NCBI GenBank assembly: GCA_030435675.1
Contig: CM059621.1
Location: forward strand, 4,650,001-4,714,000
Length of the DNA: 64,000 nt
Source of the DNA: Steinernema hermaphroditum
Lineage: Eukaryota; Nematoda; Chromadorea; Rhabditida; Steinernematidae
Reading direction: 5' to 3'
The notes beneath the pieces were generated by a model. The model ran no database searches. It had not been told where the DNA came from and was given only the letters and a program-made list of their open reading frames with translations. This document shows, one piece after another, positions 22,638 through 34,022 of the stretch. The translations under genes were made by a program, and so were the position numbers. Position 1 is the first letter of the stretch. Each line of letters opens with the position of its first letter.

Positions 22638-22974
22638 TATCCCTATCCCTATCCCTATCCCTATCCCTATCCCTATCCCTATCCTTATCCCTATCCCTAT
22701 CCCTATCCCTATCCCTATCCCTATCCCTATCCCTATCCCTATCCCTATCCCTATCCCTATCCCTATCCCTATCCCTATCCCTATCCCTATCCCTATCCCT
22801 ATCCCTATCCCTATCCCTATCCCTATCCCTATCCCTATCCCTATCCCTATCCCTATCCCTATCCCTATCCCTATCCCTATCCCTATCCCTATCCCTATCC
22901 CTATCCCTATCCCTATCCCTATCCCTATCCCTATCCCTATCCCTATCCCTATCCCTATCCCTATCCCTATCCCT
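22638..22974. repeat. Interstitial (CCCTAT)n hexamer array, about 56 units
   Basis: The plus strand is nearly pure CCCTAT from 22638 to 22974, 337 bp. The minus strand is (ATAGGG)n. One unit near 22680 reads CCTTAT; the rest appear identical. All frames are open and would give runs of Leu-Ser, Gly-Ile or Arg-Asp, which is an artefact. The motif differs by one base from TTAGGG and by two from the nematode telomere unit TTAGGC. The G-rich strand could form G-quadruplexes. Such uniformity implies recent expansion or homogenisation. Confidence 0.97.
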
Positions 22975-24210
22975 TGAAGCTCCAAATCGTATAGCTCTGA
23001 GAATCGCCAAAAATGCTAACTACTATATAACGAAAATAGTCGATGCTCTATTTAGTACCTTGGCGTCGACTCAAAAAACATCTAAGGCAAGCGTCATGGA
23101 GATGCAGTCGTTCAGGCGGATGTTAGTCTGCGTGACAAGTGTTTTTACGTTTTTGAAATCACGCATGCTTTCATCGATGTATACATATCGATGTATACTA
23201 GGAATCGTTGAGTTGCGCTTGCGTGTATCGAAACGTGATTTCGTGCCGTTGACATGAGCATATCCAACGAGAGCTTTTAGTAGCTTTACTACGAAGCTTT
23301 ACTGTATTTCTGTGCTTCAACGCTTTAAGCGCATTTATTTGTGAAATTTTCTTAGACGTTCTGCCTATAAACCTACTAAATGAAAGTGTTTTTATTTGCT
23401 TCCAATTTGTGTCCATGCATGCTACTCAGAGAACAGGCGCATCTAAGTTGACCATGTTGGGTAAATCTGGTAAATAAATACGGTAAATCTTAGTTGTTTA
23501 GAAGCGAATATTTCCTTATGAGATAAGAACTTAAATTCCCGGTTGATGACGGCGCTTCACTGGGCATTCGGGAATCGGCAAAACTTTGAATGCGGCAGCC
23601 ATACATCTTTTCTCAGGGCGTTTGAAGCGCAGAGGCGGTTTTAGAGCTCGGATCTGCTTCGGAGAGAAGGGTCTTTAGAAAAGGATGCTTGTTACTGTGT
23701 TGAGATCTTTGTTTTCGTCGCTCTCCATATTGAGACACTGGGATAAAGTAAAGTTCAATCGTTGGACAAAGTTCGTAGGACATAAAGCCCATGGACCATG
23801 GCCTTCAACCGTCCCCCATGGATTTAACCGTCTCCTTACGAATGAGCTCGAATTTCGACCAATAAGATGGAAAAATCAACGGCTTAAGTTGAGTCGTAAA
23901 AAGCGACCCGTCTCGAAGTGCCAACCGGGAACCACGGGAATCCTTCAAATTCCGGGGTAGCGGTCGGAATCCCAGCTCATGCCTAAGGGGATGGCTGAGT
24001 CGCCATTTTAGCCACGGTTCCGGAATTCTGATGTTCTGATAAAATCATTCAGCACAAAAGTACTAACTTAAAAAACCACGAAATTTGTTCGAACATTTCA
24101 AAGCGTTCTGTAAACACATCTCACCGCTTCCTTTCAACGGAAATTTGTCGAATGAGAGGCAACGCATACAAAGTTGGGCTTCTCTTAAAGCGATACACGT
24201 AGTTTTTAAG

Positions 24211-24442
24211 CTCGACTCCATGATAAGCTGCATGACACAGCGAGAACACTAGGACCCATAGGAAATCATCGAGAGAGACTGGAAGAGTAAAGAGCCAGAG
24301 AGATCCAAGACATAAATGCCATAGGGACCCCATGCCTGCCCAGCCTCTGAGTATACAAAACGGAACCCTCCATGATAGGTTGCCTGAGAGAGCAAAGAAT
24401 ACTTAGACCCAAAGAATACAAGTAGTCAAGGAGGACTGGAAA
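24211..24442 (-). repeat. Tandem duplication of a hydrophobic-coding segment
   Basis: Two units (24211-24288 and 24362-24442, period about 151 bp) share CCATGATA, GAGARC, TAGACCCA-like and GACTGGAA blocks. On the minus strand both are open in corresponding frames and read PVSLDDFLWVLVFSLC and PVLLDYLYSLGLSILC, each a plausible membrane segment. This may be a decayed duplicated exon of a membrane protein. I see no splice borders that join them. Confidence 0.5.
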
Positions 24443-25563
24443 AAAACGACGTAAAAAGAGTGACTGGTGATGCGACGTTCGCATTGGTCGTCGTGTAGCT
24501 ACAGTAATCGGAAAAAGCTCTGGTCTACAACACACAACAATGTCAATGCCAGATTTTTTTTTCATTCTAAACGCCAATCACCCTCCTATTGATGAGGTCA
24601 AAGTGTGTTGTAAACAGATATCGTTGCTTTCGCAATTCGACTTCAGATCTGCTGCCGCCATTGGTACGAATTAAACCCACTTGAATTTTTTCATATCAAT
24701 TGAGATTTCGTCACCACAATCTCTTTTTAGATGCTGTCCTTAACGTCCCTTTATTTGCATTTGTGTTCTCATATTGTTGTTCCTAGCCTTTCCTTTGATT
24801 TGAGATTTTCTTTTGTATGTGTGCTTTCAAGAGAGAGCTGAAGAGTAGAATAACGAGTTAATACGTTGCAGTGTCATATCAGCAACTTCAGGGATTTTTG
24901 AGGCATATTTTCGTTAGAGCTTAAATTGAACGCTAATGACTTTGACCTTATTTTTTAAACTTTGACCATCTCCAGAAAGGAGGGGAACTGCCCCTTTTCA
25001 AGGTGTTTGCCGCACAGGGGAGTATCGTAGGCGTATAGCTCGAATCTGCTTCGAAGACATGGGTTGTTGGTCCTGAAGTTGCGTCTTCGCCCATGGTGGC
25101 GTTCTGAGAGCGTTGGTGGATGACTTCTCACGGAATGGGGTTCCTGGCATCGTACATCTAGTTGTTAGCGGTGGTGAGACAACGGCTTCCGGGTTTCCCA
25201 ATTCCCTCTGAAACCGGGAGACTAACAGCTGCCACAGGGTTTGCCATCAGACCAACCACACACTCAGAGACTGACTGACCGCTCGCAACCATCGACACGA
25301 CTAGGAGTCTTCTGATAGGATTGTGACTTCCCACCTGCACAAGCATTTTATACTTATGGGAAACAAATAAACAAGTTGTTTTAAGAATAATATAGAGAAC
25401 TAGAGAAGGTCAGCGTATACAGTGATAGGTTGCCCATCGTTGTTGGCGTCGTGGAATAGGGGCGAAATAGCAAAAACGCGCTTTATGGGACTTCTTATAT
25501 CAATCGTGCAGCCATAGTTAACAAGCGGATTTAGGCCATATCAAGTAGTAACGAGTTTACGAG

Positions 25564-25735
25564 TTTACGAGTTTATTTCTCGTATCAAAGGCTTACGCCT
25601 TGCGAGACGTCATATATATGCACAAGAAACACTCCGTAGTCGCCGGTCTTCTTCTGACTTCGGCACTTCAGAGTAGAGCACGGCGATCCCATTAGTGTGC
25701 GCGGGCATCAGAGAGGCGAAGATCAAGTAGTAAAC
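25564..25735 (+). repeat. Dispersed repeat pair with tandem ACGAGTTT, copy 1
   Basis: It shares TTTACGAGTTTAT, CTCGTATCA, a CTTGCRAGACGTC block, CACAAGAAA, a CTTCGGCA block and GCGCGGGYATCAGAGAGG, in order, with 33829-34022. Just before it, ACGAGTTT is repeated in tandem (25551-25575). The family is unknown. Confidence 0.7.
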
Positions 25736-26837
25736 TTTTTAGAATTCTCTTTCGCCTCCTTCTTGTCGTAGAAGTCGATATCGCATGAAGGAAAATTTGC
25801 CGCATGGACATTGCGATATGCAAAGTGATGGGGTGCCTAAGGCATTGATTGTGTGCTGGACGATGTTTACAGAAATAGAGATGAAATGTGGAGAAAATAA
25901 CCCTTGCGTTCCTAAAAAGTACAACTACCGTATGTGTCCAAGTTGACCACCACAATGGCTATCCACTTTAAACTGACAGATCGCTGTTTCCTCTCAATAT
26001 ACCACTTAATTCGCTGTATATTACTGTTGTCTCTGCTTGGCTACAAATGACGACATCGTAAGATATAATTCTGAGCAAGAGAAAGTGGTAAAAAACAGTA
26101 CTTACAGGTTTTCCGAGTGGGACACTGGGAGAAAGAAAAGATTTTCCGGTTCTTGACCATTTTTGTAGGTACAACAGTGCAACAATGAAATAGTTTCATC
26201 AATGACCACTAAAATTTCATCCGCCAATGAGAACCAAGCCTTCCTAGAAGAAAGACAGAACGTCCTACGTCTCCCCCTAAAAATAGCCGCATTCATCAAA
26301 AATTCCGAAAACATTCGCCCCCAGACCAGAAATGACACAAATAGTAATTTCCTTCTAGAATGACCTGACCTTCTTTAAAAGCCTCATAATGCCAACCCGA
26401 ACGTACATACTTGTTTCGCCAACACGACCCGTATTTGTCTTGAAAATAGTGACATCGACATTCTTTCGTCTTTGTTTTTCAATGGATGCGCCGTTTTTCT
26501 CACATCACTCGCTTTTGTCGTCTACCAAGGAAGGCGGAAAAGTTCCTTAAACCGTAGCACAATTCTTACCGCCATCTGAGGTTCTGTTTCTGCATCGCAA
26601 CCTCACAAGTTTGCCACCAAACGGGGGCAAACTCTTCCTTCCTGAAATTACGAACGGCGCAGATTCCCACCGTAATTTAAAGACCCATTTGTGCTCCTCA
26701 CAAACAGTCACCATTCTTTGCTCTTATCCACTTCACGAACAGGTGAAATGAGCATGACTTCCATCCGTTCTGAAGTGTTTCTCCCACCTGGGGTATTCAG
26801 TTTTGAGAAAAATAACTCGGAAATGCGGTAGGTCCGG

Positions 26838-26925
26838 CTATTATTCTTCATCCAATTCCCGGTAGCGGCAATTGTCCAACGTCTCCAGGTATGTGTCATA
26901 TTCAACAACAACACAATTTGCCTTA
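26838..26925. repeat. Dispersed repeat pair, copy 2 of 1097-1180
   Basis: It is nearly identical in the central 60 bp to 1097-1180. On the minus strand it is open as part of a 68-residue frame (26914 down to 26708) beginning with MTHTWRRWTIAATGNWMKN after the first few residues. This may be a remnant of a coding mobile element. Confidence 0.7.
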
Positions 26926-27554
26926 CATTATCGTTGTTTTACTGCGAAAAACAAACGAATTGCTTTGTTGTGTGCTGCAGAGTTATTAGGAAAGGTGGAG
27001 CTTTAGAATACGATAAAAACAATAGGCCAATAAAAGCAGTTTTCTTTTGGATCAGTCACTTGTTTGTATCAGTTCGTGAATGATGCATCTGCAGAAAATC
27101 AAAAAAATTTTATGTTTAACATTGTTCGTTTATTACTGTTGCTTTGCCCATATAGTGAGGATTGCCTCATAGCTACCGTAATCCCCTAATGTATCTGATC
27201 CTTTGGGTTTGTTTTCGATCGTTTTAACTGCAATAGGTTCTCATTTATGTAGTGTATGTTGCATACGATTGGTAACAGTAGTAAATTTGACAATTTCCCA
27301 TTCCGCGAACAGGAGATCAGTGGCTAGACGAAACCGTTAGTTGAAACCTGATAGCCATAGTGTTATATGCCTTGAACACCAAGCAATAAGGACAAACTGA
27401 GGTTCACTAACAAATTGGAGTAAGAACCAACTTACGGCTAACGGAGACATCTCGATTGACGTGTTAGACAGTCAAGTCCACCAAAGGGTCCGTTGATTCC
27501 GTAGTGTGTGTGTTCATGTTGCTGTCCGCAAGCGGTCGAAGTGGGAAAGCTCGA

Positions 27555-27772
27555 ATCAAAAGCTTACGACGGAGTTGCAGAGAGACATCAGCTTCTCGTG
27601 GCGGCGCGGGTTGTCAAGCGGTGATGACGTCCTTTTTTGTAAGATGGTGGAACTAAGCTTCCTGGTATAGAACCGGGGCGATCATAGGGAATAATAAGAA
27701 CGACTGCTCACTCCACTCAGTTCTGAGGGGGGGACCGGACGACCTGATCAGTCGCCACCGACGCAAAGAAAA
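27555..27772 (+). repeat. Four-copy dispersed repeat, copy D
   Basis: This copy shares CGGAGTTG, GTGGCGGCGCGGGTTGTC, AAGAACGACTGCTCACTC, a GGACGACC block and CAGTCGCCACCGACGCAAA with copies A and B. A run of eight G interrupts the block before the end. Confidence 0.65.
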
Positions 27773-28537
27773 GCTTCCGTTACCTTAGGGCAAAGTACCA
27801 AGTCAGTTGAATTTCTTACATTAAACGCAATGAGGGAAAAGGTCGAGTCCGGGTTTTTTCGCTAGGGCTACGGCGCAGCCAACAAAAGTGTTTATTTGTA
27901 GCCATATTACGGTAGCCATTCCATTCACAGGGACACAAAACGGAAAATTCATGATTCGCTGGAAGAGACGGCCACTTTTATTAATGTTGTTATATAGGAT
28001 ATAGAAACCAGAGGAAGAAAAAACCAGCGACTACGGTGCCTTTCTTATGTGAGCTCTTGTTTGGGATAATGTCGACGTGAACGTGTCATCACAACTCTAT
28101 TTTTTCGATTTTCCTAATTACATTTCGCCCTGCTGTTCCCCACCAAAAATCAGCTGAATTCCAGACTGAATTTTTATGTTGTTCATTAGTTTCCATCCAA
28201 AATCAGGTTTCATTTTAGCCCTGTTACAAGATTGATATGGCGCCTAGAGGCGACCACGTAGTGTTTCAACGTTGCGAACATTTTTCAAAGCCTTCTGATT
28301 CTTGTGCATTTGTATTTTTCATCCATACTGTATTCTCTTATGCTTTGATCTTTGTATGATGACCTCTGCATCGGTTTTCGTTACCTCTTGCAAATTCCGA
28401 AGATTCTTTGGAAGCTTGACAATTACCGATGACGCGATCTTTATGAAATGTCCGAAAGTGCTCGTGTCCTTTGGCCACCGTTGCAAAAGGTGTCATTTAA
28501 GGAGGCTGCTTTTCCAGATTCGAGCCTAACTCTAGCC

Positions 28538-29045
28538 ATGAACCACATCGACTACGATGTTTACGACTACGATGGTCTTTGTGTGACATGCTACGATGGC
28601 GACATGTACAACATGGACGTGGATGTCAAGGAAGAGTGTGAGGATACCGCCTTCCAGGGCGACTACTACCAAGCTGCCGAGCAGCAGCAGGTATGATAAC
28701 ATTGCCGAATCTGAAGCAGTCGAAATTTAGGAAACGTTCCTATTCGAAGGAATGGACGTTCAAGAAGCACAGCTTCAGGAATCTGTCATGCAGGGGCCGC
28801 AACCTCAGGCGGAACCTGTCGGAAACCCGATGAGCGTATCCGAAATGGTTGGAGGAGAGCCCTGCAGTGCTGATGTGGGAGCCAATCCCCAAGCTCCCCA
28901 ACCGGCTCCCCAAGATGCCGATATGAATGGATCCGGTATTCTGGGAGCGGAGCACCAGATTAACGGCATGGCAGCTTATCCCCAAGGCACGGAATCGCAT
29001 GGTGGCGAAACGGACGGAGAGATGCCGGTAGCCGATCCCTACGAC
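28538..29045 (+). CDS. N-terminal exons of a transcription-factor-like protein (partial)
   Basis: Two coding exons (28538-28690 and 28731-29045) are separated by a 40-bp intron that starts GTATGA and ends ATTTAG. They give 156 residues, ending ADPYD at a strong donor GTAAGT. An in-frame ATG at 28448 would add 30 residues, but a TTCCAG acceptor at 28512-28517 and the ATG at 28538 in a good context make the shorter start likelier. Exon 1 is acidic and Tyr-rich, with a sumoylation-like VKEE. Exon 2 is rich in Gln, Pro, Gly and Met, as in activation domains. There is no DNA-binding domain in what is visible, and no next exon is recognisable before 64000. The gene therefore either has a very long intron or is broken. 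Its setting before a series of CpG-rich islands fits a developmental regulator. Family unknown. Confidence 0.65.
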
Positions 29046-31106
29046 GTAAGTGTTTTTGCTAGGTAGAGGCTACAATACTGGGTGAATCGCGGTTCTTCGT
29101 GATGCTTCAAACATTCATAAAATGACAGTAACTGACAGGGTGCACGGATTGTATAGTGTTGTATGCGTGGGACTGAATATCTTGCAAGAATTAACATTGC
29201 ACGAAGTGAATGCCCGGTATCTTCTTCATCCAATTTGGTTGGGTTCTTCGAGACGTTATCACTTAAGGATTTCACTGGACATAATGCGACACATTGCCTC
29301 AAGCACATCACTCACATATATAAGTAAGCTGCTCTCTGTCCTTATCCCATTTTACCCCATGCACGTAATCGGTTTGAAGGCTATGAATTGACTCGATACA
29401 GCGGACAGAACTTTTTTCCTACTCAAACGTATATATTCATATCTAAGAATGGGCTGACTACCCTATATCATATGCATGACGGTGGATGTACTCCATATGC
29501 ACTATAAGCAGTTGCCCACAAATAACTGAATGGCAGCTCTTTAAATAAATACAAATCGCTTTCCAAGATTTTTCTTTACGCTTTCCTTTCCGCAGTGTGT
29601 CTTCTTTCAGTATTCCTTTCAGTAAGGGAAAGCAGCAAGTTCTCTTGCGGTGTCCCATTAGGTTACGCACTTTCGACGCTTCAACAGGTGTACGAAACCT
29701 CGTGAAAACTAATAAAATACAAAAGACACGTAGAATGGCGGCACGCGGTAAATCCTATGTCCACAGACTACGTCCATGTTACACGCGATCGTCCAATCGG
29801 CAGTAAACGGAAACAACGATAACGCTGGTTCTTTAGCGGTCCTCCAACTGCAGAGTGGTTTGCGGGCTCTTCATGTGATCCTTCAATCATGACCCGACTT
29901 AGGGAGCTCGTGCAAACAACAAGCGCAGCGCTCCTCCGAGCCTGACTGCAACATCTGCTGCCAAAAAGCGTGTCCCATCCCAAAAGGGGTTTGGCTGAGT
30001 TCAAGCGTAGATATTTTTTGTGCCAGAACCAGTATTAATAACTCTCCATCGATATGTGAACAGACGACCATACAGATATTTGGCGTGTTAACACGGAAAG
30101 AAACTTTCCTAGTGGACCCATTCCCTAATTTACAGGGCCTGAATGCTAAATAACATTTTGAGGTTAGATCATGTTGATCAAAAGCTAATTCTTAATTGAT
30201 CGACCTAGCTATGCATATACGACCTATATTTGTTTAACCTGAACACTGATTAATTTATAGTTTGTTTTAATTAATTTATAATTGTTTATCATTCTTCCAT
30301 AAACAGCAATCCTTGCAATACATTCGCTCACCTCAACGTGCTTGATAACAAAATACAGCTGTGTATTCTTAAAAACCAAAAACCAAAAGTCACCTAAAGT
30401 GCACACGATAACCACAAATCCGTTGTGCACTTGACGTAACTCTGTGACCTTGGCAAGATCAGCTCCGCTTCTTTTTCACACGTAACATTTGACTTTTTCT
30501 CAAAAGAGTACCTTCTTGACTTCTCAAATCGCAACATCGCACTAGCGATGCACTCTCGCTCCTCTCGTGTCGTATCTCTCCCTCCACCCAAAAACCACCC
30601 ACTGCCCACTCCCCATTTTATCGCCCATTTTTTGTTCTCCGCGGCGATCTCCGCCGCCGCAGCGATATTTCCAAAGCGAATTGTTTCGTTTGTTCTTTCG
30701 TCCCCTCAGCGGCCTTTGCACAGCGCGCGATTCTTGCGGATCCTCTTCCTCTTCTCCTTTCTTCTCCCCGTGAAGACCATTTGTCGAGCGGGGAGAGGAG
30801 TTCTCCACCGATTTGATTTTTCGCTCGCGCTCGAACAGCTGTTGCACTTTGCAGCGCTCGAGGCGAATTTGAATTTTTGTGCAAATCGTTTTCTAATCGT
30901 CCTTGGTGGTGGGGTGCCTTTCACTTTGGAGTGCACTCATTCGGAATGAGGAAAATCTACCATGTTGTGAGTGGAATTTGAAGGAGCTTATCGAGTGGTT
31001 TATCATTATCAAATTTACAACAATTGATTATATCAATTAGCCAATATGTGGGCTGCCTATTCTCAGATTTTTCAGTGCTTAAAAGACGCTCGGTTTTATT
31101 TTTTAT

Positions 31107-31395
31107 AAACGAGGTTGTGCGCGGATTCGCACGCTCTAGGTATTAAAAACCAAGTATCCCTGCGGGCAGCCAGATTGGTACTCATGCATATGGTTGAAAT
31201 TGCTCAAAACTGTACACACACCATAGGCCTAACGGTCTTTCGGATGGAGATACCAATTCTGGCTCAAAAACTCTAAGGAAGCGCAAAGCCTAGCATCCTC
31301 AGGGACATAGCGGCAGTAGAACGGAAGGAAACCAACTGCCTGTGTGGCTCATTGCGAACGCGCTCCGTTTGTAATCGGCAGGTGTTGATTTCGGT
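31107..31395 (+). mobile_element. Dispersed repeat with tRNA-like 3' end, copy 2
   Basis: This copy shows the tRNA-like part best. GTGTGGCTCATTGCGAACGC resembles a D arm with an A box. CCGTTTGTAATCGG resembles an anticodon arm with loop TTTGTAA (Thr UGU-like). GGTGTTGATTTCGGTTCC is a degraded T arm. The upstream body matches 10461-10800 block by block. The tRNA-like sequence lies at the downstream end of the shared body. Confidence 0.65.
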
Positions 31396-33828
31396 TCCCC
31401 TTTTTAATAAAACTCCTTAGATTTACTCTTACGCTACACAAAATCCCGGTCGCGTAGAGTCCCTTTGCCGTTTAGATCGCCGTTTAACGTCGATAAACCC
31501 ACAAGAGATACTCTTATCGGTCCAAATCGGTCGTATGTTCCAAATCTATTTTGCAATTAGACCTGTCTGTTATTTAAGATATATTCTTTTTGCAAGAGCG
31601 AGCTAGGATCATTACCAGAAGCTATAAATGATTTCCGACTGATTTCTCTAGACTCGCTTAGTTTGCTCTAAGAATAAATAAAAAAAGAGTTGCCCAATTC
31701 CTACAGTACATAGCGAAACGAATATCTCGATAAAAATATTTGAAAAGAGAACTAGCTGTTCCCCACTGGACCCTCTTTAGGTCATTAACAGTAATTTATA
31801 AACTACAAACGCATTTGTCCTGTCATTACAAGTAAATGCACGCTTCAAACAGCCTCAGAGCTGATCCAGTTGGTTAGAACGTAATCAAATCAGGCGAACG
31901 AAAGACAACAAAGTGTACTTGTTTGCCGCCAGGAGGCCGCCCTCCGCGGCGGCTTCCCGCCCGGCCACTGGCCTTGAAATCGCCGCGCGACGTCGTTAAC
32001 GATGGCGGCGGCGAAAAAGTGCATAAAAAGTGCATCGGGGGACGGCGCTCCGCCCGACCGATTTTTCGAAGTGAATCGACCCGACGAAGTGCGGCGGCAG
32101 TGGCTAGGGCAAGTGCAGCAGCACAGTTTGTCTTTGGCGCGCGTCACCGCCGGCGATCGCCGATGGCCCCTCTCCACGGGGTTAATGCACCCGTGGAGCC
32201 CCTAGGAGCGAGAGCACAAAATTGAGCGAAAAGTCGTTCCTAGGCGGCACAAAGCTCGTTTCGTCATCGTGCCGCGTTCTTCGCATTTATTATTCATGGC
32301 CGCCCGAGTTATTTGGGCCAGGACGACAGGGCGGACATAGGCACTTTGGGTATTGTGTCCCGATTTTATGTACGGTGTCTTGGTCAGAAGTCATTTTTGG
32401 ATGAATTTTCAATTTTCATGAAGCAAATTCATTGTTTTTCCAAAGGGAGTTCTTACGCAAAATCCCGAATAGAGTTCTCGTAGACAAAATAATGCGTTTT
32501 TAAAGCGTTTCGGTTACAACTGGTATCCAGAAAAGTGCCATGATTCCCTCTCACGTAAAAATGATGAAGTGGTGCATTTGAAATCAGTGATTGGTGCTAA
32601 AGTGCTAAGAGATATCAGATCAGGATTTTATCGAACAATCTAAGCTGGACATTTCAGAGAGGTGTGGCTCGATGCAATGTTTCACAAATTGCAAGTGGAT
32701 CAGGTGATTTCAAATGATGACATTTAGTACTATTATGCATAGGTAGTCCTCGAAGAACAAGTAGAGAGTCCATTCTTGCCAAGGTTCTTACGAACACTCA
32801 AATTAGATCAGACCCTGGGATCCTTTTACCTTCAGATGTTCATCTCGAGACCAATTTTACTATCAGAAACACTGGTTTTATATCCGTTTGGGAAATTCAA
32901 TCATTGCTTGACAATTGAGTAGGTGAACGTGTGGATAACAAACTATTCTGCGAGAAGGTTTAGAAATCGCTGTCGTCCTTGATTGACGATCGACCTTTAG
33001 CTGTTGTTTATCATCTAGAACCTGTTCAACAAGTATAATAAATCACGTGTTGTGAGTTGGTACGAATGGATCAGAAGTGCACAGTGCATGTTGTTCAGGC
33101 CCTAATCCCATTCTTTGGTCGTAGAATGCTTGAGTAAGTTCAACACTTTCGAAAACCGTTGGATTACGTGTACGTACTCGCTTGTGCCTGTTCTATAAAA
33201 GGTTGTTCTCCTAGAGTTCGTCGAAAAAACTGAAGAAATAAACGAATCTATTTGCCTCCATAATGACTTACAAATTTTGTTCTGAATAATCTATAAAATC
33301 CCCACATGCTCAGATGCTGACTCGGTGAAATTTTGCAATCCGAATCGGCTCCGGCTGTGGCTCTGACATGGCCGGGTCGCCACTCGGCTCGGCTCAGTTG
33401 GCACTTCGTTCAAACGTGCTATAAACCGAGGAACCAATCTGCCATTGTGAATTTTGCTCAGAAGGGATTCTAGGACTTATTGTAACGGTTCGCGATTAAA
33501 AACATCGTCTAGGATTTTTCCTTTTTCTCAGTGAGATACGCTGCTTTTTTATGTGTATTTGCACTAGCATTGGTGTATTCATGAAAATACTTTTATAGAA
33601 TACCACGCATTTCGAATTCAGAGAACACCAATCCAAAGGTCAAACATTTCATTTCCACAACTTCCCTATATCCACGGTGTTGCATTTATGTCTTTTATGT
33701 TATGCATTTATGATCGGTCGGGTCATCCAATTTCGCTCGAATGAGTTGAAATATACATTGCTTATATCTGCCGTACAGAAATTGAATAAAACCTCGACAA
33801 TTTGCATGCAGATGATGTCAGATCCCAG

Positions 33829-34022
33829 GGTTTACGAGTTTATCTTCTCGTATCACAAGCTGACGTCTTGCAAGACGTCTCTTTCCACAATTTCTCCACA
33901 AGAAAGACCAAATCACACAGTTGTCTTTGATTTTGTTCTGGCTTCGGCAGGAGAGGATGCCCTATCAGCGGTCCGATTAGTTAGCGCGGGTATCAGAGAG
34001 GTGAACAAGATAACAAGAAGTG
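33829..34022 (+). repeat. Dispersed repeat pair, copy 2 of 25564-25735
   Basis: It keeps the block order of copy 1, including CTCGTATCA, CTTGCAAGACGTC and GCGCGGGTATCAGAGAGG. The orientation is the same, and the copies are about 8.3 kb apart. Its ends lie in unrelated sequence. Confidence 0.7.

Larger units (their letters stand above)
22975..28447. other. Gene-poor spacer between the hexamer array and the regulator-like gene
   Basis: Apart from the repeat copies listed separately, no exon is supported. At 23174-23199 the 12-mer ATCGATGTATAC occurs twice in direct orientation. The frame at 23685-23960 overlaps a moderately GC-rich patch, and I could not assign it. Confidence 0.5.

Noticed and set aside
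22638..22974. CRISPR-like repeat array
   Set aside because: The units are 6 bp with no spacers. This is a simple microsatellite.
22591..23257. Long reading frames over the hexamer array (Leu-Ser, Gly-Ile and Arg-Asp dipeptide repeats)
   Set aside because: A stop-free 6-bp repeat keeps every frame open, and there is no start context, splice border or conserved flank.
23685..24000. Possible fragment of large-subunit ribosomal RNA (AAGCGACCCGTCTCGAA and AATTCCGG words)
   Set aside because: Only isolated words resemble rRNA. The surrounding order does not follow any rRNA segment I know.
28448..28537. Upstream ATG extending the regulator-like protein by 30 residues
   Set aside because: A TTCCAG acceptor lies between this ATG and the better-placed ATG at 28538, so the extension is probably intron or leader. 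It is not excluded.
30548..30949. 133-residue frame and its overlaps
   Set aside because: It sits in an island with five overlapping frames on both strands, with no borders or recognisable product.
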